Positions 22,478-32,067 are shown, numbered from the stretch's first letter. The stretch: DNA of 64,000 nt from JAGSOU01 sp049974865 (GCA_049974865.1 JBNGCX010000007.1:19604-83603), one strand, 5' to 3'. Made by a program: numbers and translations. Notes: generated from the letters alone by a model not told the origin.

Positions 22478-24951
22478 GCGATAATGACGGCAAGAAAACC
22501 CTCGGTTTGCGCGGCGGCCCCCGGTCCGGCCAGGTGAAGCAGAGCTTCAGCCACGGGCGGACGAAGAACGTGGTGGTCGAGACCAAGCGCAAGCGCGTTG
22601 TCGTTCCGAAGCCCGGCACCGGCAAGGCCGGCGGCGGCGCGGCAAAGGCTGGTGACGCCTCGAAGCGTCCCGCCGGCATTTCCGATGCCGAGATGGAGCG
22701 CCGGCTTAAGGCGCTGCAACTGGCCAAGGCCCGCGAAGCCGAGGAAGCGAAGCAACGCGAAGAGGAAGAAAAGCGCCGCGAGGAAGAGCGCCAGCGTCGC
22801 CGCGAGGAGATCGAGGCCAAGGAGCGCGAAGAGCGCGAGCGCGAGGAAGCCGCGCGCCGCAAGGCCGAGGAAGACGAGCGCAAGCGCCGCGAGGCCGAAG
22901 AGGCCAAGAAGCGCGCCGCCGAGAAACCCGCCAAGGCGGAGGAACCCGCCCCGGCGGAAGCGCCGCGCGGCGGCGGCAAGCCCGCGCCCCGCAAGGAACG
23001 TGAGACCCGCGAGGAACGCCCCGCGCGCGGCAAGGGCCGCGACGGCGGCCGCCGCGCGGGCAAGCTGACCCTGAACCAGGCGCTTGCGGGCGGCGACGGC
23101 GGGCGGCAGCGCTCGCTCGCCGCGATGAAGCGCAAGCAGGAGCGCGCCCGCCAGAAGGCGATGGGCGGCAAGGTCGAACGCGAAAAGGTCGTGCGCGACG
23201 TGCAGGTGCCCGAAACCATCGTGGTCTCAGAGCTGGCCAACCGCATGGCCGAGCGCGTGGCCGACGTGGTCAAGGCGCTGATGAAGATGGGCATGATGGT
23301 CACGCAGAACCAGTCGATCGACGCCGACACGGCGGAGCTGATCGTCGAGGAGTTCGGCCACCACGTGGTGCGCGTGTCCGATGCCGATGTCGAGCAGGTC
23401 ATCGAAACCGCCGAGGACAAGCCCGAGGATCTGAAGCCGCGCCCGCCGGTCATCACCGTGATGGGCCACGTGGACCACGGCAAGACCTCGCTGCTGGACG
23501 CGATCCGCAACGCCAAGGTGGTTGCGGGCGAGGCCGGCGGCATCACCCAGCATATCGGCGCCTATCAGGTGACGACCGACAGCGGCACCACTCTGACCTT
23601 CCTCGATACGCCGGGCCACGCGGCCTTCACCTCGATGCGCGCCCGCGGCGCGCAGGTGACGGATATCGTGGTGCTGGTGGTGGCGGCCGACGACTCGGTC
23701 ATGCCGCAGACCATCGAGGCCATCAACCACGCCAAGGCGGCCGGTGTTCCGATGATCGTGGCCATCAACAAGATGGACCGGCCGGCGGCCGATGCCGACA
23801 AGGTGCGGGCCGAGCTGCTGCAGCACGAGGTGATCGTCGAGGCGATGTCGGGCGACGTGCAGGATGTCGAGGTGTCGGCCCATACCGGCCAGGGCCTTGA
23901 CGAACTGCTGGAATCGATCGCTCTGCAGGCCGAGATCCTGGAGCTGAAGGCCAACCCGAACCGTGCCGCCCAGGGCGCCGTGATCGAGGCGCAGCTGGAC
24001 GTGGGCCGTGGCCCGGTGGCCACGGTTCTGGTGCAGAACGGCACGCTGAACCAGGGCGACATCTTCGTCGTCGGCGAACAGTGGGGCAAGGTGCGCGCCC
24101 TGATCAACGACAAGGGCGAGCGCGTGAAAAAGGCCGGTCCCTCGGTTCCGGTCGAGGTCCTGGGCCTGAACGGCACGCCCGAGGCCGGCGACGTGCTGAA
24201 CGTGGTCGAGACTGAGGCGCAGGCCCGCGAGATCGCCGAATACCGCGAGGAAAAGGCCAAGGAGAAGCGCGCCGCGGCCGGGGCCGCCACCACGCTGGAA
24301 CAGCTCATGGCCAAGGCCAAGGAGGACGAGAACGTCCAAGAGCTGCCGATCCTGGTCAAGGCCGACGTGCAGGGCTCGGCCGAGGCCATCGTCCAGGCGA
24401 TGGAGAAGATCGGCAACGAAGAGGTCCGCGTGCGCGTGCTGCATGCCGGCGTGGGCGCCATCACCGAGACCGATATCGGCCTCGCCGAGGCCTCGGGCGC
24501 GCCTGTCTTCGGCTTCAACGTGCGGGCCAACGCGCCGGCGCGCAACGCCGCCAACCAGAAGGGCGTCGAGATCCGCTATTACAGCGTGATTTACGACCTG
24601 GTGGATGACGTGAAGGCCGCCGCCAGCGGCCTGCTCAGCGCCGAGATCCGCGAGAAGTTCATCGGCTATGCCGAGATCAAGGAGGTCTTCAAGGTCTCCG
24701 GCGTGGGCAAGGTCGCGGGCTGCCTGGTCACCGAGGGCGTGGCCCGGCGCTCCGCCGGCGTGCGCCTGCTGCGCGACAACGTGGTGATCCACGAGGGCAC
24801 GCTGAAGACGCTGAAGCGTTTCAAGGACGAGGTCGCCGAGGTCCAATCGGGCCAGGAATGCGGCATGGCCTTCGAGAATTACGACGACATCCGCCAAGGC
24901 GATGTCATCGAGATTTTCGAGCGCGAGGAGGTCGAGCGCACGCTCGACTGA
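22474..24951 (+). CDS. infB: Translation initiation factor IF-2
   Basis: 825 residues from the ATG at 22474, overlapping the previous stop as ATGA. The N-terminal third is a charged, Arg/Glu-rich linker (runs of EEEKRREEERQRRREE type). The G domain has GHVDHGKTSLLD (G1), DTPGHAAFTSMRARG (G3) and NKMD (G4); the C-terminal C2 domain binds initiator tRNA. It positions fMet-tRNA on the 30S subunit and hydrolyses GTP on subunit joining. It is the last gene of the rimP operon and is followed by a strong terminator. Confidence 0.97.
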   Translation: MSDNDGKKTLGLRGGPRSGQVKQSFSHGRTKNVVVETKRKRVVVPKPGTGKAGGGAAKAGDASKRPAGISDAEMERRLKALQLAKAREAEEAKQREEEEKRREEERQRRREEIEAKEREEREREEAARRKAEEDERKRREAEEAKKRAAEKPAKAEEPAPAEAPRGGGKPAPRKERETREERPARGKGRDGGRRAGKLTLNQALAGGDGGRQRSLAAMKRKQERARQKAMGGKVEREKVVRDVQVPETIVVSELANRMAERVADVVKALMKMGMMVTQNQSIDADTAELIVEEFGHHVVRVSDADVEQVIETAEDKPEDLKPRPPVITVMGHVDHGKTSLLDAIRNAKVVAGEAGGITQHIGAYQVTTDSGTTLTFLDTPGHAAFTSMRARGAQVTDIVVLVVAADDSVMPQTIEAINHAKAAGVPMIVAINKMDRPAADADKVRAELLQHEVIVEAMSGDVQDVEVSAHTGQGLDELLESIALQAEILELKANPNRAAQGAVIEAQLDVGRGPVATVLVQNGTLNQGDIFVVGEQWGKVRALINDKGERVKKAGPSVPVEVLGLNGTPEAGDVLNVVETEAQAREIAEYREEKAKEKRAAAGAATTLEQLMAKAKEDENVQELPILVKADVQGSAEAIVQAMEKIGNEEVRVRVLHAGVGAITETDIGLAEASGAPVFGFNVRANAPARNAANQKGVEIRYYSVIYDLVDDVKAAASGLLSAEIREKFIGYAEIKEVFKVSGVGKVAGCLVTEGVARRSAGVRLLRDNVVIHEGTLKTLKRFKDEVAEVQSGQECGMAFENYDDIRQGDVIEIFEREEVERTLD

Positions 24952-24968
24952 TCCGCCGCCCGCAGAAA

Positions 24969-25003
24969 AAAGGGGACGGTGCCGATCCGGCATCGTCCCC
25001 TTT
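24969..25003. terminator. Terminator after infB
   Basis: A 15-bp stem: 24969-24983 (AAAGGGGACGGTGCC) pairs with 24989-25003 (GGCATCGTCCCCTTT) around GATCC, with one G-U pair. A-rich and T-rich flanks make it usable from both sides, so it may also serve the 44-aa gene on the other strand. Confidence 0.85.
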
Positions 25004-25024
25004 CATTTTCGTGAGTGGTGCGTC

Positions 25025-25159
25025 TTACGAGGCTTGTCCTACAGGCCGCCCCTCGAACAGCCGTTCACCGACGCGAACGACGATCTTTCCGTTCGTGGAG
25101 GCGCGCACGAAGGCGCCCTGAACGGATACGCAGCTTCCGATGAGAATTGTCCTCAACAT
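25025..25159 (-). CDS. Small conserved-looking basic protein of 44 aa
   Basis: Too short for usual gene finders, but the reading frame is well formed: ATG at 25159, stop TAA at 25025, with GGAG about a dozen bases upstream of the start. The protein begins MLRTILIGSCVSVQGAFVRA and continues with GKIVVRVGERLFEGRPV, a compact beta-rich pattern with no membrane helix. I recall similar short proteins in other Rhodobacteraceae, but give no function. It lies between the infB terminator and mutT, in the same direction as mutT. Confidence 0.6.
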   Translation of the reverse strand: MLRTILIGSCVSVQGAFVRASTNGKIVVRVGERLFEGRPVGQAS

Positions 25160-25306
25160 CCCCAATCTCCATCCTGGATGGAACTGGTGAGATAATAGGA
25201 CCAAATTTTCCTAAATCTACTGATAATTTGTCACGGTTTTGCCATAATTGCGTAATTACCGGGCAAATCGCGAACAACGCGGCCGATTCCCGGCCGGGCC
25301 GGCCTG

Positions 25307-25705
25307 TCAGAGCCAGTCGCGCAGGATCGGAATCAGCGGAATATCGGCCGGCGGCATGGGATAGTCGCGCAGGTTTTCCGGGCGAACCCACTTCAGCGCC
25401 TGGCCCTCGCGCGCGTGCACGATACCCTGCCATTTCCGGCAGGCGAAGAGCGGCATCAGCAGATGGAATTCGTCGTAGCCGTGGCTGGCGAAGGTCAGCG
25501 GCGCGAGGCAGCTGGCCCAGGTGTCGATCCCCAGTTCCTCATGCAATTCGCGGATAAGCGCCTCTTCGGGTGATTCGCCGGCCTCGACCTTGCCGCCCGG
25601 AAACTCCCACAGCCCGGCCATGGACTTGCCTTCCGGGCGCTGGGCCAGCAGCACGCGGCCATCGGGGTCGATCAGCGCTACCGCCGAAACGAGGACGATC
25701 TTCAT
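25307..25705 (-). CDS. mutT: 8-oxo-dGTP diphosphatase, MutT-type Nudix hydrolase
   Basis: 132 residues, the usual size. It removes oxidised dGTP from the nucleotide pool, preventing A:T to C:G changes. The Nudix box is GGKVEAGESPEEALIRELHEELGI; the N-terminal strand (KIVLVSAVALIDPDGRVLLAQRPEGKSMAGLWEFPGGK) has the Lys and Phe-Pro-Gly-Gly typical of MutT. Its start overlaps the argJ stop by 4 nt, so it is translated with argJ. Confidence 0.92.
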   Translation of the reverse strand: MKIVLVSAVALIDPDGRVLLAQRPEGKSMAGLWEFPGGKVEAGESPEEALIRELHEELGIDTWASCLAPLTFASHGYDEFHLLMPLFACRKWQGIVHAREGQALKWVRPENLRDYPMPPADIPLIPILRDWL

Positions 25706-27087
25706 GAGCGGTAGTCGGCGTTGATCTCGATGTAGCGGTTGGTCAGGTCGCAGGTCCAGGCGGTGGCCCGGCCCTTGCCCAGCCCCAAATCGACCCCGAT
25801 CACCAGCTCGGGCCGTTTCATATAGGCCGCTCCGGCCTCTTCGGAATAGCTTTCGGCGACCCAGCCCTTTTCGGCCACCAGGATGTCGCCGAAGCGGATC
25901 GACAGCAGGTCGCGGTCGGCCTTGGCCCCGGATTTGCCCACGGCCATCACCACCCGGCCCCAGTTGGGGTCCTCGCCCGCCACGGCGGTTTTCACCAGCG
26001 GTGAGTTGGCGATGGCCATGGCCACCTTGCGCGCATCGGCATCCGAGGCGGCGCCGGTCACGGCGATCTCGACGAATTTGGTGGCGCCCTCGCCGTCGCG
26101 CACCACCTGGTGGGCGAGATCCAGCATCACGGCCTTCAGCGCTGCCGTGAAATCCTTGGCCGCCTTGGAGCGCAGGTCCTTGATCTCCGGTGCCTTGCTG
26201 CAGCCGGTGGCGGCCAGCAGCAGCGTGTCCGAGGTCGAGGTGTCCCCGTCCACGGTGATGCAGTTGAAGGTCTCGTCCGTCAGCCGCGACAGAATGCGCT
26301 GCAGCGGCGCGCGGGCGATTTTCGCGTCGGTGAAGATGTAGACCAGCATCGTGGCCATGTCCGGGGCGATCATGCCCGAGCCCTTGGCGATGCCCGCGAT
26401 CTGCACCGCCTCGCCGTCGATCTCGACCGTGGCCGCGGCGCCCTTGGGGAAGGTGTCGGTGGTCATGATCGCGCGGGCCGCATCGGGCAGGCCGCCGGGC
26501 GAGAGCTGCGCGGTCAGTTCGCCCAACGCCGTGGTGATCCGCTCATAAGGCAGCGGTTCGCCGATCACGCCGGTCGAGGAGGAGAAGACCCGCGTTTGCG
26601 GGACGCCCGCGGCCTCGGCCACCGCGGCGGTGATGCGGTCCACCGCTTCGGCGCCGTTATTGCCGGTGAAGGCGTTGGCGTTGCCGGCGTTGACCACGAT
26701 CGCGGCCCCGTCCGTGCTGTCGGCGCCGATCTTGGCCTCGCAATCCAGCACCGGGGCCGCGCGCGTGGCCGAACGCGTGAAGACGCCGGCGACCTGCGTG
26801 CCCGGTGCCAGGCGGGCCAGCATCACGTCGGGACGGCCCTTGTAGCGCACGCCCGCCGCGATGGCGGCGAACTCCGCGCCTTCGATGGCGGGCAGCGCCG
26901 GAAAGGCGGCCGGGGCCAGCGGCGAGATCGCGGGGGTCGCCGGGGCCGATTCGGCCAGCGCCGTCCGCGCCTTCTTAAGCTTCTTGCGCAGCTTGGACAG
27001 TTTCTGACGCAGGGTTTTGACCTCGTCCTTCAGCCCGGCCTTGGCCCCCTTGTCCTCGGTCTTGTCCTTGCTTTTCTTCCCGGCCAT
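25702..27087 (-). CDS. argJ: Bifunctional glutamate N-acetyltransferase / N-acetylglutamate synthase
   Basis: 461 residues. It recycles the acetyl group in arginine synthesis (ornithine acetyltransferase). The precursor self-cleaves at the Thr of the ATML motif (APDMATMLVYIF, near residue 243) to give alpha and beta chains. The conserved core starts with ISPLAPAAFPALPAIEGAEFAA near residue 54. The first 45 residues are an unusual Lys/Arg-rich helical extension (VKTLRQKLSKLRKKLKKAR) with no internal Met start. Overlaps mutT by 4 nt. The gene upstream on the same strand is a parvulin. Confidence 0.94.
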   Translation of the reverse strand: MAGKKSKDKTEDKGAKAGLKDEVKTLRQKLSKLRKKLKKARTALAESAPATPAISPLAPAAFPALPAIEGAEFAAIAAGVRYKGRPDVMLARLAPGTQVAGVFTRSATRAAPVLDCEAKIGADSTDGAAIVVNAGNANAFTGNNGAEAVDRITAAVAEAAGVPQTRVFSSSTGVIGEPLPYERITTALGELTAQLSPGGLPDAARAIMTTDTFPKGAAATVEIDGEAVQIAGIAKGSGMIAPDMATMLVYIFTDAKIARAPLQRILSRLTDETFNCITVDGDTSTSDTLLLAATGCSKAPEIKDLRSKAAKDFTAALKAVMLDLAHQVVRDGEGATKFVEIAVTGAASDADARKVAMAIANSPLVKTAVAGEDPNWGRVVMAVGKSGAKADRDLLSIRFGDILVAEKGWVAESYSEEAGAAYMKRPELVIGVDLGLGKGRATAWTCDLTNRYIEINADYRS

Positions 27088-27109
27088 TTGCGCGCCTTTC
27101 CGTGCTGGA

Positions 27110-27952
27110 TCAGTCTTTCAGCAATTCCATATTGCGCAACTCGGCGGGGTCAATCTTTTCCTCGCTGCGGGTAATGCTGGCGGCGGCGGTGATCTCGTCC
27201 AGCGCGGCGGTGATCGCGGCCTGCTGGAGTTCGCCGGCCAGTTCGGCGCGCACCTCATCCAGCGTCGGCGTCGGCTTGTCGCGCGTCTCGGTCAGTGTGA
27301 TGACGTGCCAGCCGAAATCGGTCTGAACCGGCTCGGACACCTGCCCGACCTCGAGCGCGGTCACCGCGTCCTCGAAGGGCTTGACCATCATGCCCTTGCT
27401 GAACCAGCCCAGCGCGCCGCCATTGGGGCCGGTCGGGCCGGTGGAATATTCCTTGGCCATCTCGGCGAAGTCCGCACCGCCGTCCAGCTTGGCCTTGACC
27501 TCCTGCGCCGTTTCCTCGGTTTCCACCAGGATATGCGAGGCGCTGTATTCCTTCGCGGGCTCGGCATTGGCGTAGCGCTCGTCATAGGCGGCCTGCAGCG
27601 CCTCGTCACTCACCGCGCCCGCGGCCAGCTCGGACAGCGCCTCGCCGGCCAAGAACGAGCGGCGCTCATTCTCCAGCGCCAGCCGGGCCTCGGTGGAAAG
27701 CTTGCCCTTCAGAGTCTGCGCCACCGCGGTCTGCCGGATCAGTTGATCCAGCACAGCGTCATAGAGCACCTCGTCGGGGAGTTGCTGATATTCCTGCGGC
27801 AGCTGCGCGGTCATCATGATCATGTGACCCAGCGTGATATCCTCCTCGCCGACGGTCGCGACCACCGTGTCGGCGGCCGGTTCGGCCAGCGCGGGCAGCG
27901 CAAGGCCAAAAGAAACGGCGGCTGCGAGCAGGAAACGGGGCGATTTCGGCAT
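27110..27952 (-). CDS. Periplasmic peptidyl-prolyl isomerase, parvulin/SurA-like
   Basis: 280 residues from the ATG at 27952, preceded by AAAGGGAGTTGCCCAG; the same frame stays open far upstream across secA and is not coding there. A signal peptide (MPKSPRFLLAAAVSFGLALPALA) is followed by a SurA-N-like helical region and a parvulin domain (EYSASHILVETEETAQEVKAKL, GPNGGALGWFSKGMMVKPFEDAVTAL, DFGWHVITLTE). It folds or chaperones exported proteins at proline bonds. It is divergent from secA, an apt pairing of export and folding. Confidence 0.92.
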   Translation of the reverse strand: MPKSPRFLLAAAVSFGLALPALAEPAADTVVATVGEEDITLGHMIMMTAQLPQEYQQLPDEVLYDAVLDQLIRQTAVAQTLKGKLSTEARLALENERRSFLAGEALSELAAGAVSDEALQAAYDERYANAEPAKEYSASHILVETEETAQEVKAKLDGGADFAEMAKEYSTGPTGPNGGALGWFSKGMMVKPFEDAVTALEVGQVSEPVQTDFGWHVITLTETRDKPTPTLDEVRAELAGELQQAAITAALDEITAAASITRSEEKIDPAELRNMELLKD

Positions 27953-27989
27953 CTGGGCAACTCCCTTTGCGCCCGGAGGTCGGGCAACG

Positions 27990-28018
27990 TTGACACTATT
28001 CGGGCAGCCCCTTACATC
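27990..28018 (+). promoter_or_regulatory. Promoter of secA
   Basis: A perfect -35 TTGACA (27990-27995) and a -10 TACATC (28013-28018) lie 17 nt apart in the 189-nt divergent gap. Transcription would start near 28025, giving a leader of about 115 nt. The leader includes CCTTGT and ACAAGG, an inverted repeat around a GC-rich run, but no recognised regulatory element. Confidence 0.55.
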
Positions 28019-28141
28019 GCTTTCAGGACCGAGAGCACGGGCTGCCCCTTGTTTCACTACCCTTCCTAAGGGCGCGGGCGAGGGGGGACAAGGCACCCTC
28101 TCACACGATCCCGTCAACGAGGCTACCCGAGCGGAGACAAT

Positions 28142-30838
28142 ATGCTGGGCTTTGGAACAATCGCCAAAAAGGTTTTTGGCACGCCGAACGATCGCAAGGT
28201 CAAAGCCACCCGCCCCCTGATCGAAAAGATCAACGCGCTTGAGCCGGAAATCGAAGCCCTCAGCGACGAAGGAATCCAGGAAAAAACCAGGGAACTGGCA
28301 GGCCGCGCGAAGAACGGCGAAAGCCTGGACGCGCTCTTGCCCGAGGCCTTTGCCAACTGCCGCGAGGGGGCCCGCCGCGCGCTGGGCCTGCGTGCCTTCG
28401 ACGTGCAGCTCATGGGCGGGATCTTCCTGCACCAGGGCAATATCGCCGAGATGAAGACCGGCGAGGGCAAGACCCTGGTCGCCACCTTCCCGGCCTATCT
28501 GAACGCGCTGACCGGCAAGGGCGTGCACGTGGTCACCGTCAACGACTACCTCGCCAAGCGCGACGCCGACTGGATGGGCAAGGTCTATAACCAGCTGGGC
28601 ATGACCTGCGGCGTGGTCTACAGCCAGCAGCCCGAAGAGGAAAAGCGCGCCGCCTACGGCTGCGACGTGACCTATGCCACCAACAACGAGCTGGGCTTCG
28701 ATTACCTGCGCGACAACATGAAGTCCGAACTCAAGGACATGACCCAGCGCGGGCATCACTATGCCATCGTCGACGAGGTGGACTCGATCCTGGTCGACGA
28801 GGCGCGGACGCCGCTGATCATCTCCGGTCCCAGCCAGGACCGCTCGGACCTCTACGTGGCGATCGACAAGATCATCCCACAGGTCACCGACGAGCATTAC
28901 ACGCTGGACGAAAAGGCCCGCAACGTCACCTTCACCGACGAGGGCAACGAGTTCATGGAAGAGCAGCTGCACCGGGCGGGCATCCTGCCCGAGGGCCAGT
29001 CGCTCTACGATCCCGAAAGCACCACCATCGTGCACCACGCCACCCAGGCGCTGCGCGCGCACAAGATGTTCCAGAAGGACAAGGACTACATCGTGCGCGG
29101 CGGCGAGGTGATGCTGATCGACGAGTTCACCGGCCGGATGATGGCCGGGCGCCGCCTTTCGGACGGTCTGCACCAGGCGATCGAGGCGAAGGAGGGCGTG
29201 ACCATCCAGCCCGAGAACGTGACGCTGGCCTCGGTCACCTACCAGAATTATTTCCGCCTTTATGACAAGCTGGCGGGCATGACCGGCACCGCCGCCACCG
29301 AGGCCGAGGAATTCGCCGAGATCTACGGCCTCGGCGTGGTCGAGGTGCCCACCAACCGCCCCATCGCGCGGGTGGACGAGCACGACCAGGTCTACCGCAC
29401 CGCGCAGGAGAAATACGACGCCATCATCGAGGCCATCAAGGAGGCCCACGACAAGGGCCAGCCGGTTCTGGTCGGAACCACCTCGATCGAGAAATCCGAG
29501 GTTCTCTCGGAGATGCTGAAAAAGGCCGGCATCCCGCATAACGTGCTGAACGCCCGCCACCACGAGCAGGAGGCCAAGATCGTGGCCGAGGCCGGCCGCC
29601 TGGGCGCCGTGACCATCGCCACCAACATGGCCGGCCGCGGCACCGACATTCAGCTGGGCGGCAATGTCGAGCTGAAGGTGCTGGAGGCGCTGGACGCCGA
29701 CCCCGAGGCCCATCCCGACGAGGTGCGCGCCAAGATCGAGGCCGAGCACGCCGACGAAAAGCAAAAGGTGCTGGAGGCCGGCGGCCTGTTCGTGCTGGCC
29801 ACCGAGCGCCACGAAAGCCGCCGGATCGACAACCAGCTGCGCGGCCGCTCGGGCCGCCAGGGCGACCCGGGGCGCTCGGTCTTCTTCCTCAGCCTCGAGG
29901 ACGACCTGATGCGCATCTTCGGCTCGGAGCGGCTGGACAAGGTGCTGTCCACGCTGGGCATGAAGGAAGGCGAGGCGATCGTGCACCCCTGGGTGAACAA
30001 GTCGCTGGAGCGCGCCCAGGCCAAGGTCGAGGGGCGCAACTTCGACATCCGCAAGCAGCTGCTGAAGTTCGACGACGTGATGAACGACCAGCGCAAGGTG
30101 ATCTTCTCGCAGCGCCGCGAGATCATGGAGACCGAGGACCTGTCGGAAATCGTGCAGGACATGCGCCACCAGGTGATCGACGACCTGGTCGACGAATATA
30201 TTCCCGAGCGCTCCTACCACGACCAGTGGAACACCGAGGGCCTCTATGCTGCGCTGCTGGAGAAGGTGAACCTCGACGTGCCGGTCATCGCCTGGGCCGA
30301 CGAGGAGGGCGTGGACGACAACGACATCCGCGAACGCCTGTACAAGGCCTCGGACGAGCAGATGGCGGCCAAGGCCGTGCAGTTCGGCCCCGAGAACATG
30401 CGCAACATCGAAAAGCAGGTGCTGCTGCAGACCATCGACACCAAGTGGCGCGAGCACCTGCTGACGCTGGAGCACCTGCGCTCGGTCGTGGGTTTCCGCG
30501 GCTATGCGCAGCGTGACCCGCTGAACGAGTACAAGACCGAGAGCTTCGCGCTGTTCGAGTCGATGCTGAATGCCCTGCGCGAGGACGTCACGCAAAAGCT
30601 CGGCCATGTGCGCCCGCTGACCGAAGAGGAGCAGGCGCAAATGATGGCCCAGATGATGGAGCAGCAGAAGGCCCTGCAGGCCGCCGCCGCCTCCCCGTCC
30701 GAGGGCGACGCGCCCGAGCCGCTGCTCGAGGGTTTCGACGAGAACGACCCGGCCACCTGGGGCAACCCGGGCCGGAACGACCCCTGCCCCTGCGGGTCGG
30801 GTAAGAAGTTCAAGCACTGCCACGGCCGGCTGGCCTGA
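28142..30838 (+). CDS. secA: Preprotein translocase ATPase SecA
   Basis: 898 residues. The motor of Sec-dependent export. Walker A is MKTGEGKTLVA (AEMKTGEGKT), the DEAD-like motif is DEVDSILVDEA, and the second ATPase domain shows the GRGTDIQLGGN motif. The extreme C-terminus carries the zinc-binding SEC-C motif NDPCPCGSGKKFKHCHG, which contacts SecB and lipid. Downstream, the stop is followed by two tandem copies of an 11-base unit (CTGACCGGCGC, 30835-30856). Confidence 0.97.
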   Translation: MLGFGTIAKKVFGTPNDRKVKATRPLIEKINALEPEIEALSDEGIQEKTRELAGRAKNGESLDALLPEAFANCREGARRALGLRAFDVQLMGGIFLHQGNIAEMKTGEGKTLVATFPAYLNALTGKGVHVVTVNDYLAKRDADWMGKVYNQLGMTCGVVYSQQPEEEKRAAYGCDVTYATNNELGFDYLRDNMKSELKDMTQRGHHYAIVDEVDSILVDEARTPLIISGPSQDRSDLYVAIDKIIPQVTDEHYTLDEKARNVTFTDEGNEFMEEQLHRAGILPEGQSLYDPESTTIVHHATQALRAHKMFQKDKDYIVRGGEVMLIDEFTGRMMAGRRLSDGLHQAIEAKEGVTIQPENVTLASVTYQNYFRLYDKLAGMTGTAATEAEEFAEIYGLGVVEVPTNRPIARVDEHDQVYRTAQEKYDAIIEAIKEAHDKGQPVLVGTTSIEKSEVLSEMLKKAGIPHNVLNARHHEQEAKIVAEAGRLGAVTIATNMAGRGTDIQLGGNVELKVLEALDADPEAHPDEVRAKIEAEHADEKQKVLEAGGLFVLATERHESRRIDNQLRGRSGRQGDPGRSVFFLSLEDDLMRIFGSERLDKVLSTLGMKEGEAIVHPWVNKSLERAQAKVEGRNFDIRKQLLKFDDVMNDQRKVIFSQRREIMETEDLSEIVQDMRHQVIDDLVDEYIPERSYHDQWNTEGLYAALLEKVNLDVPVIAWADEEGVDDNDIRERLYKASDEQMAAKAVQFGPENMRNIEKQVLLQTIDTKWREHLLTLEHLRSVVGFRGYAQRDPLNEYKTESFALFESMLNALREDVTQKLGHVRPLTEEEQAQMMAQMMEQQKALQAAAASPSEGDAPEPLLEGFDENDPATWGNPGRNDPCPCGSGKKFKHCHGRLA

Positions 30839-30995
30839 CCGGCGCCTGACCGGCGCCGCGCCCGGCGGGGCGCGGCCCGCGGCCACCTTCCCGGAATTCG
30901 GTGTTGCGGCGGCAAGAACAGACCGCCGTTTCGCCACGTCCATGCCCCTTTTCCTAGCTAGCCTGCGTTTCGGGTAACGAGGGAAGGAGACAGAC

Positions 30996-32048
30996 ATGGC
31001 GCTCAAGCGCAGGCTTATCGCAGCGGGTGTGACGCTGGCGGCGGCCGCTGTCATTGGTCAGTTCGTGCATCCCGACGGGGGGTTGCTGGCAAGCATGAAA
31101 CCGCGCCGGGCGGCGCCCGAACCCGCCGCGCGCACCGCGGCGGCGCTGGAGGGCGCGGCGGTGGTGCCCCTGGCGGCCACGCCGGACGAACCCCTGGCGG
31201 CGGAGCCGGCCGTGCAATTGGCGCTGCCCGCGCTGCCGCAGGACGTGGCCGGCCGCCCCGGCCCGGCCGAGGTGGAGGCGGATCTGCCGCGCCGCGTGGC
31301 GGCGCTGGAGTCCAGCTATGCGGCGCCGCCGGCCGACTCGCACAAGTTCAACCAGTACGGTCTGCGCTGCGAAACCGCGCTCAGCGCCGAACCCGCCGGG
31401 GCGGGCGGCATGGTCGCCCTGCGGCTGGAGGCCCTCTGCCAGCCCAACGCGCGGGTCACCGTCTATCACGACGCGCTGCGCTTTGCCGGGCGGACCGATT
31501 CGTCGGGCTTGTTCAGCGTCGAGCTGCCCGCGTTGCGGGCCGAGGCCGCCTTCATGGTCTCGCTGCCCGACGGACACTCGGTCAGCGCGGTGGCGCATGT
31601 CCCCGGCGCGGCCGAGTATGACCGCGTCGCGCTGCAATGGCAGGGCCGGGGCGCGCTGCATATCCACGCGTTCGAATACGGTGCCGAATACGGCGCGCCC
31701 GGTCATGTCTGGGCCGGCGCCCCGGCCGCGCCATCGGCGGGCGGCGAGGGGCAGGGCGGCTTCCTCGTGCAGCTGGGCGAGGCCGCGCTGGCGCAGCCCA
31801 TGGTGGCCGAGGTCTACAGCTTCCCCCGCGGCGCCATCCGCCGCGACGGCGCGGTGCGCCTGAGCGTCGAGGCCGAAGTGACCGCCGACACCTGCGGCCG
31901 CGAGGTCGAGGCCGAAACGCTTCAGCCCGGCCTGGGCGGCGGAATGGCGCCCGCGGCGCTGACGCTCTATATGCCGGGCTGCGAGGCGGTGGGCGAATAT
32001 CTGGTGTTGAAAAACCTGCTGCAAGACATGAAAATCGCGAGCAACTGA
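30996..32048 (+). CDS. Uncharacterised exported or membrane-anchored protein next to secA
   Basis: 350 residues. A short basic N-terminus (MALKRRLIAAGVTLAAAAVIG) forms a signal anchor, followed by an Ala/Pro-rich region to about residue 100. The rest has four to five cysteines (for example GLRCETAL, EALCQPN, DTCGREV, PGCEAV), which suggests disulphides in the periplasm. Homologues are sometimes labelled translocase only because they lie beside secA; the sequence itself gives no such evidence. It is 19 nt upstream of the OmpA-fusion gene, so the two probably form one unit. Confidence 0.6.
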   Translation: MALKRRLIAAGVTLAAAAVIGQFVHPDGGLLASMKPRRAAPEPAARTAAALEGAAVVPLAATPDEPLAAEPAVQLALPALPQDVAGRPGPAEVEADLPRRVAALESSYAAPPADSHKFNQYGLRCETALSAEPAGAGGMVALRLEALCQPNARVTVYHDALRFAGRTDSSGLFSVELPALRAEAAFMVSLPDGHSVSAVAHVPGAAEYDRVALQWQGRGALHIHAFEYGAEYGAPGHVWAGAPAAPSAGGEGQGGFLVQLGEAALAQPMVAEVYSFPRGAIRRDGAVRLSVEAEVTADTCGREVEAETLQPGLGGGMAPAALTLYMPGCEAVGEYLVLKNLLQDMKIASN

Positions 32049-32067
32049 CGCGAGGCAGCCAGAAAAC

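Noticed and set aside
30835..30856. Two tandem copies of CTGACCGGCGC at the end of secA
   Set aside because: Only two copies, likely a simple slippage in GC-rich sequence; no further meaning seen.
27953..31054. Extension of the parvulin reading frame upstream through secA
   Set aside because: The signal peptide and Shine-Dalgarno at 27952 set the real start; the upstream part is antisense to secA.
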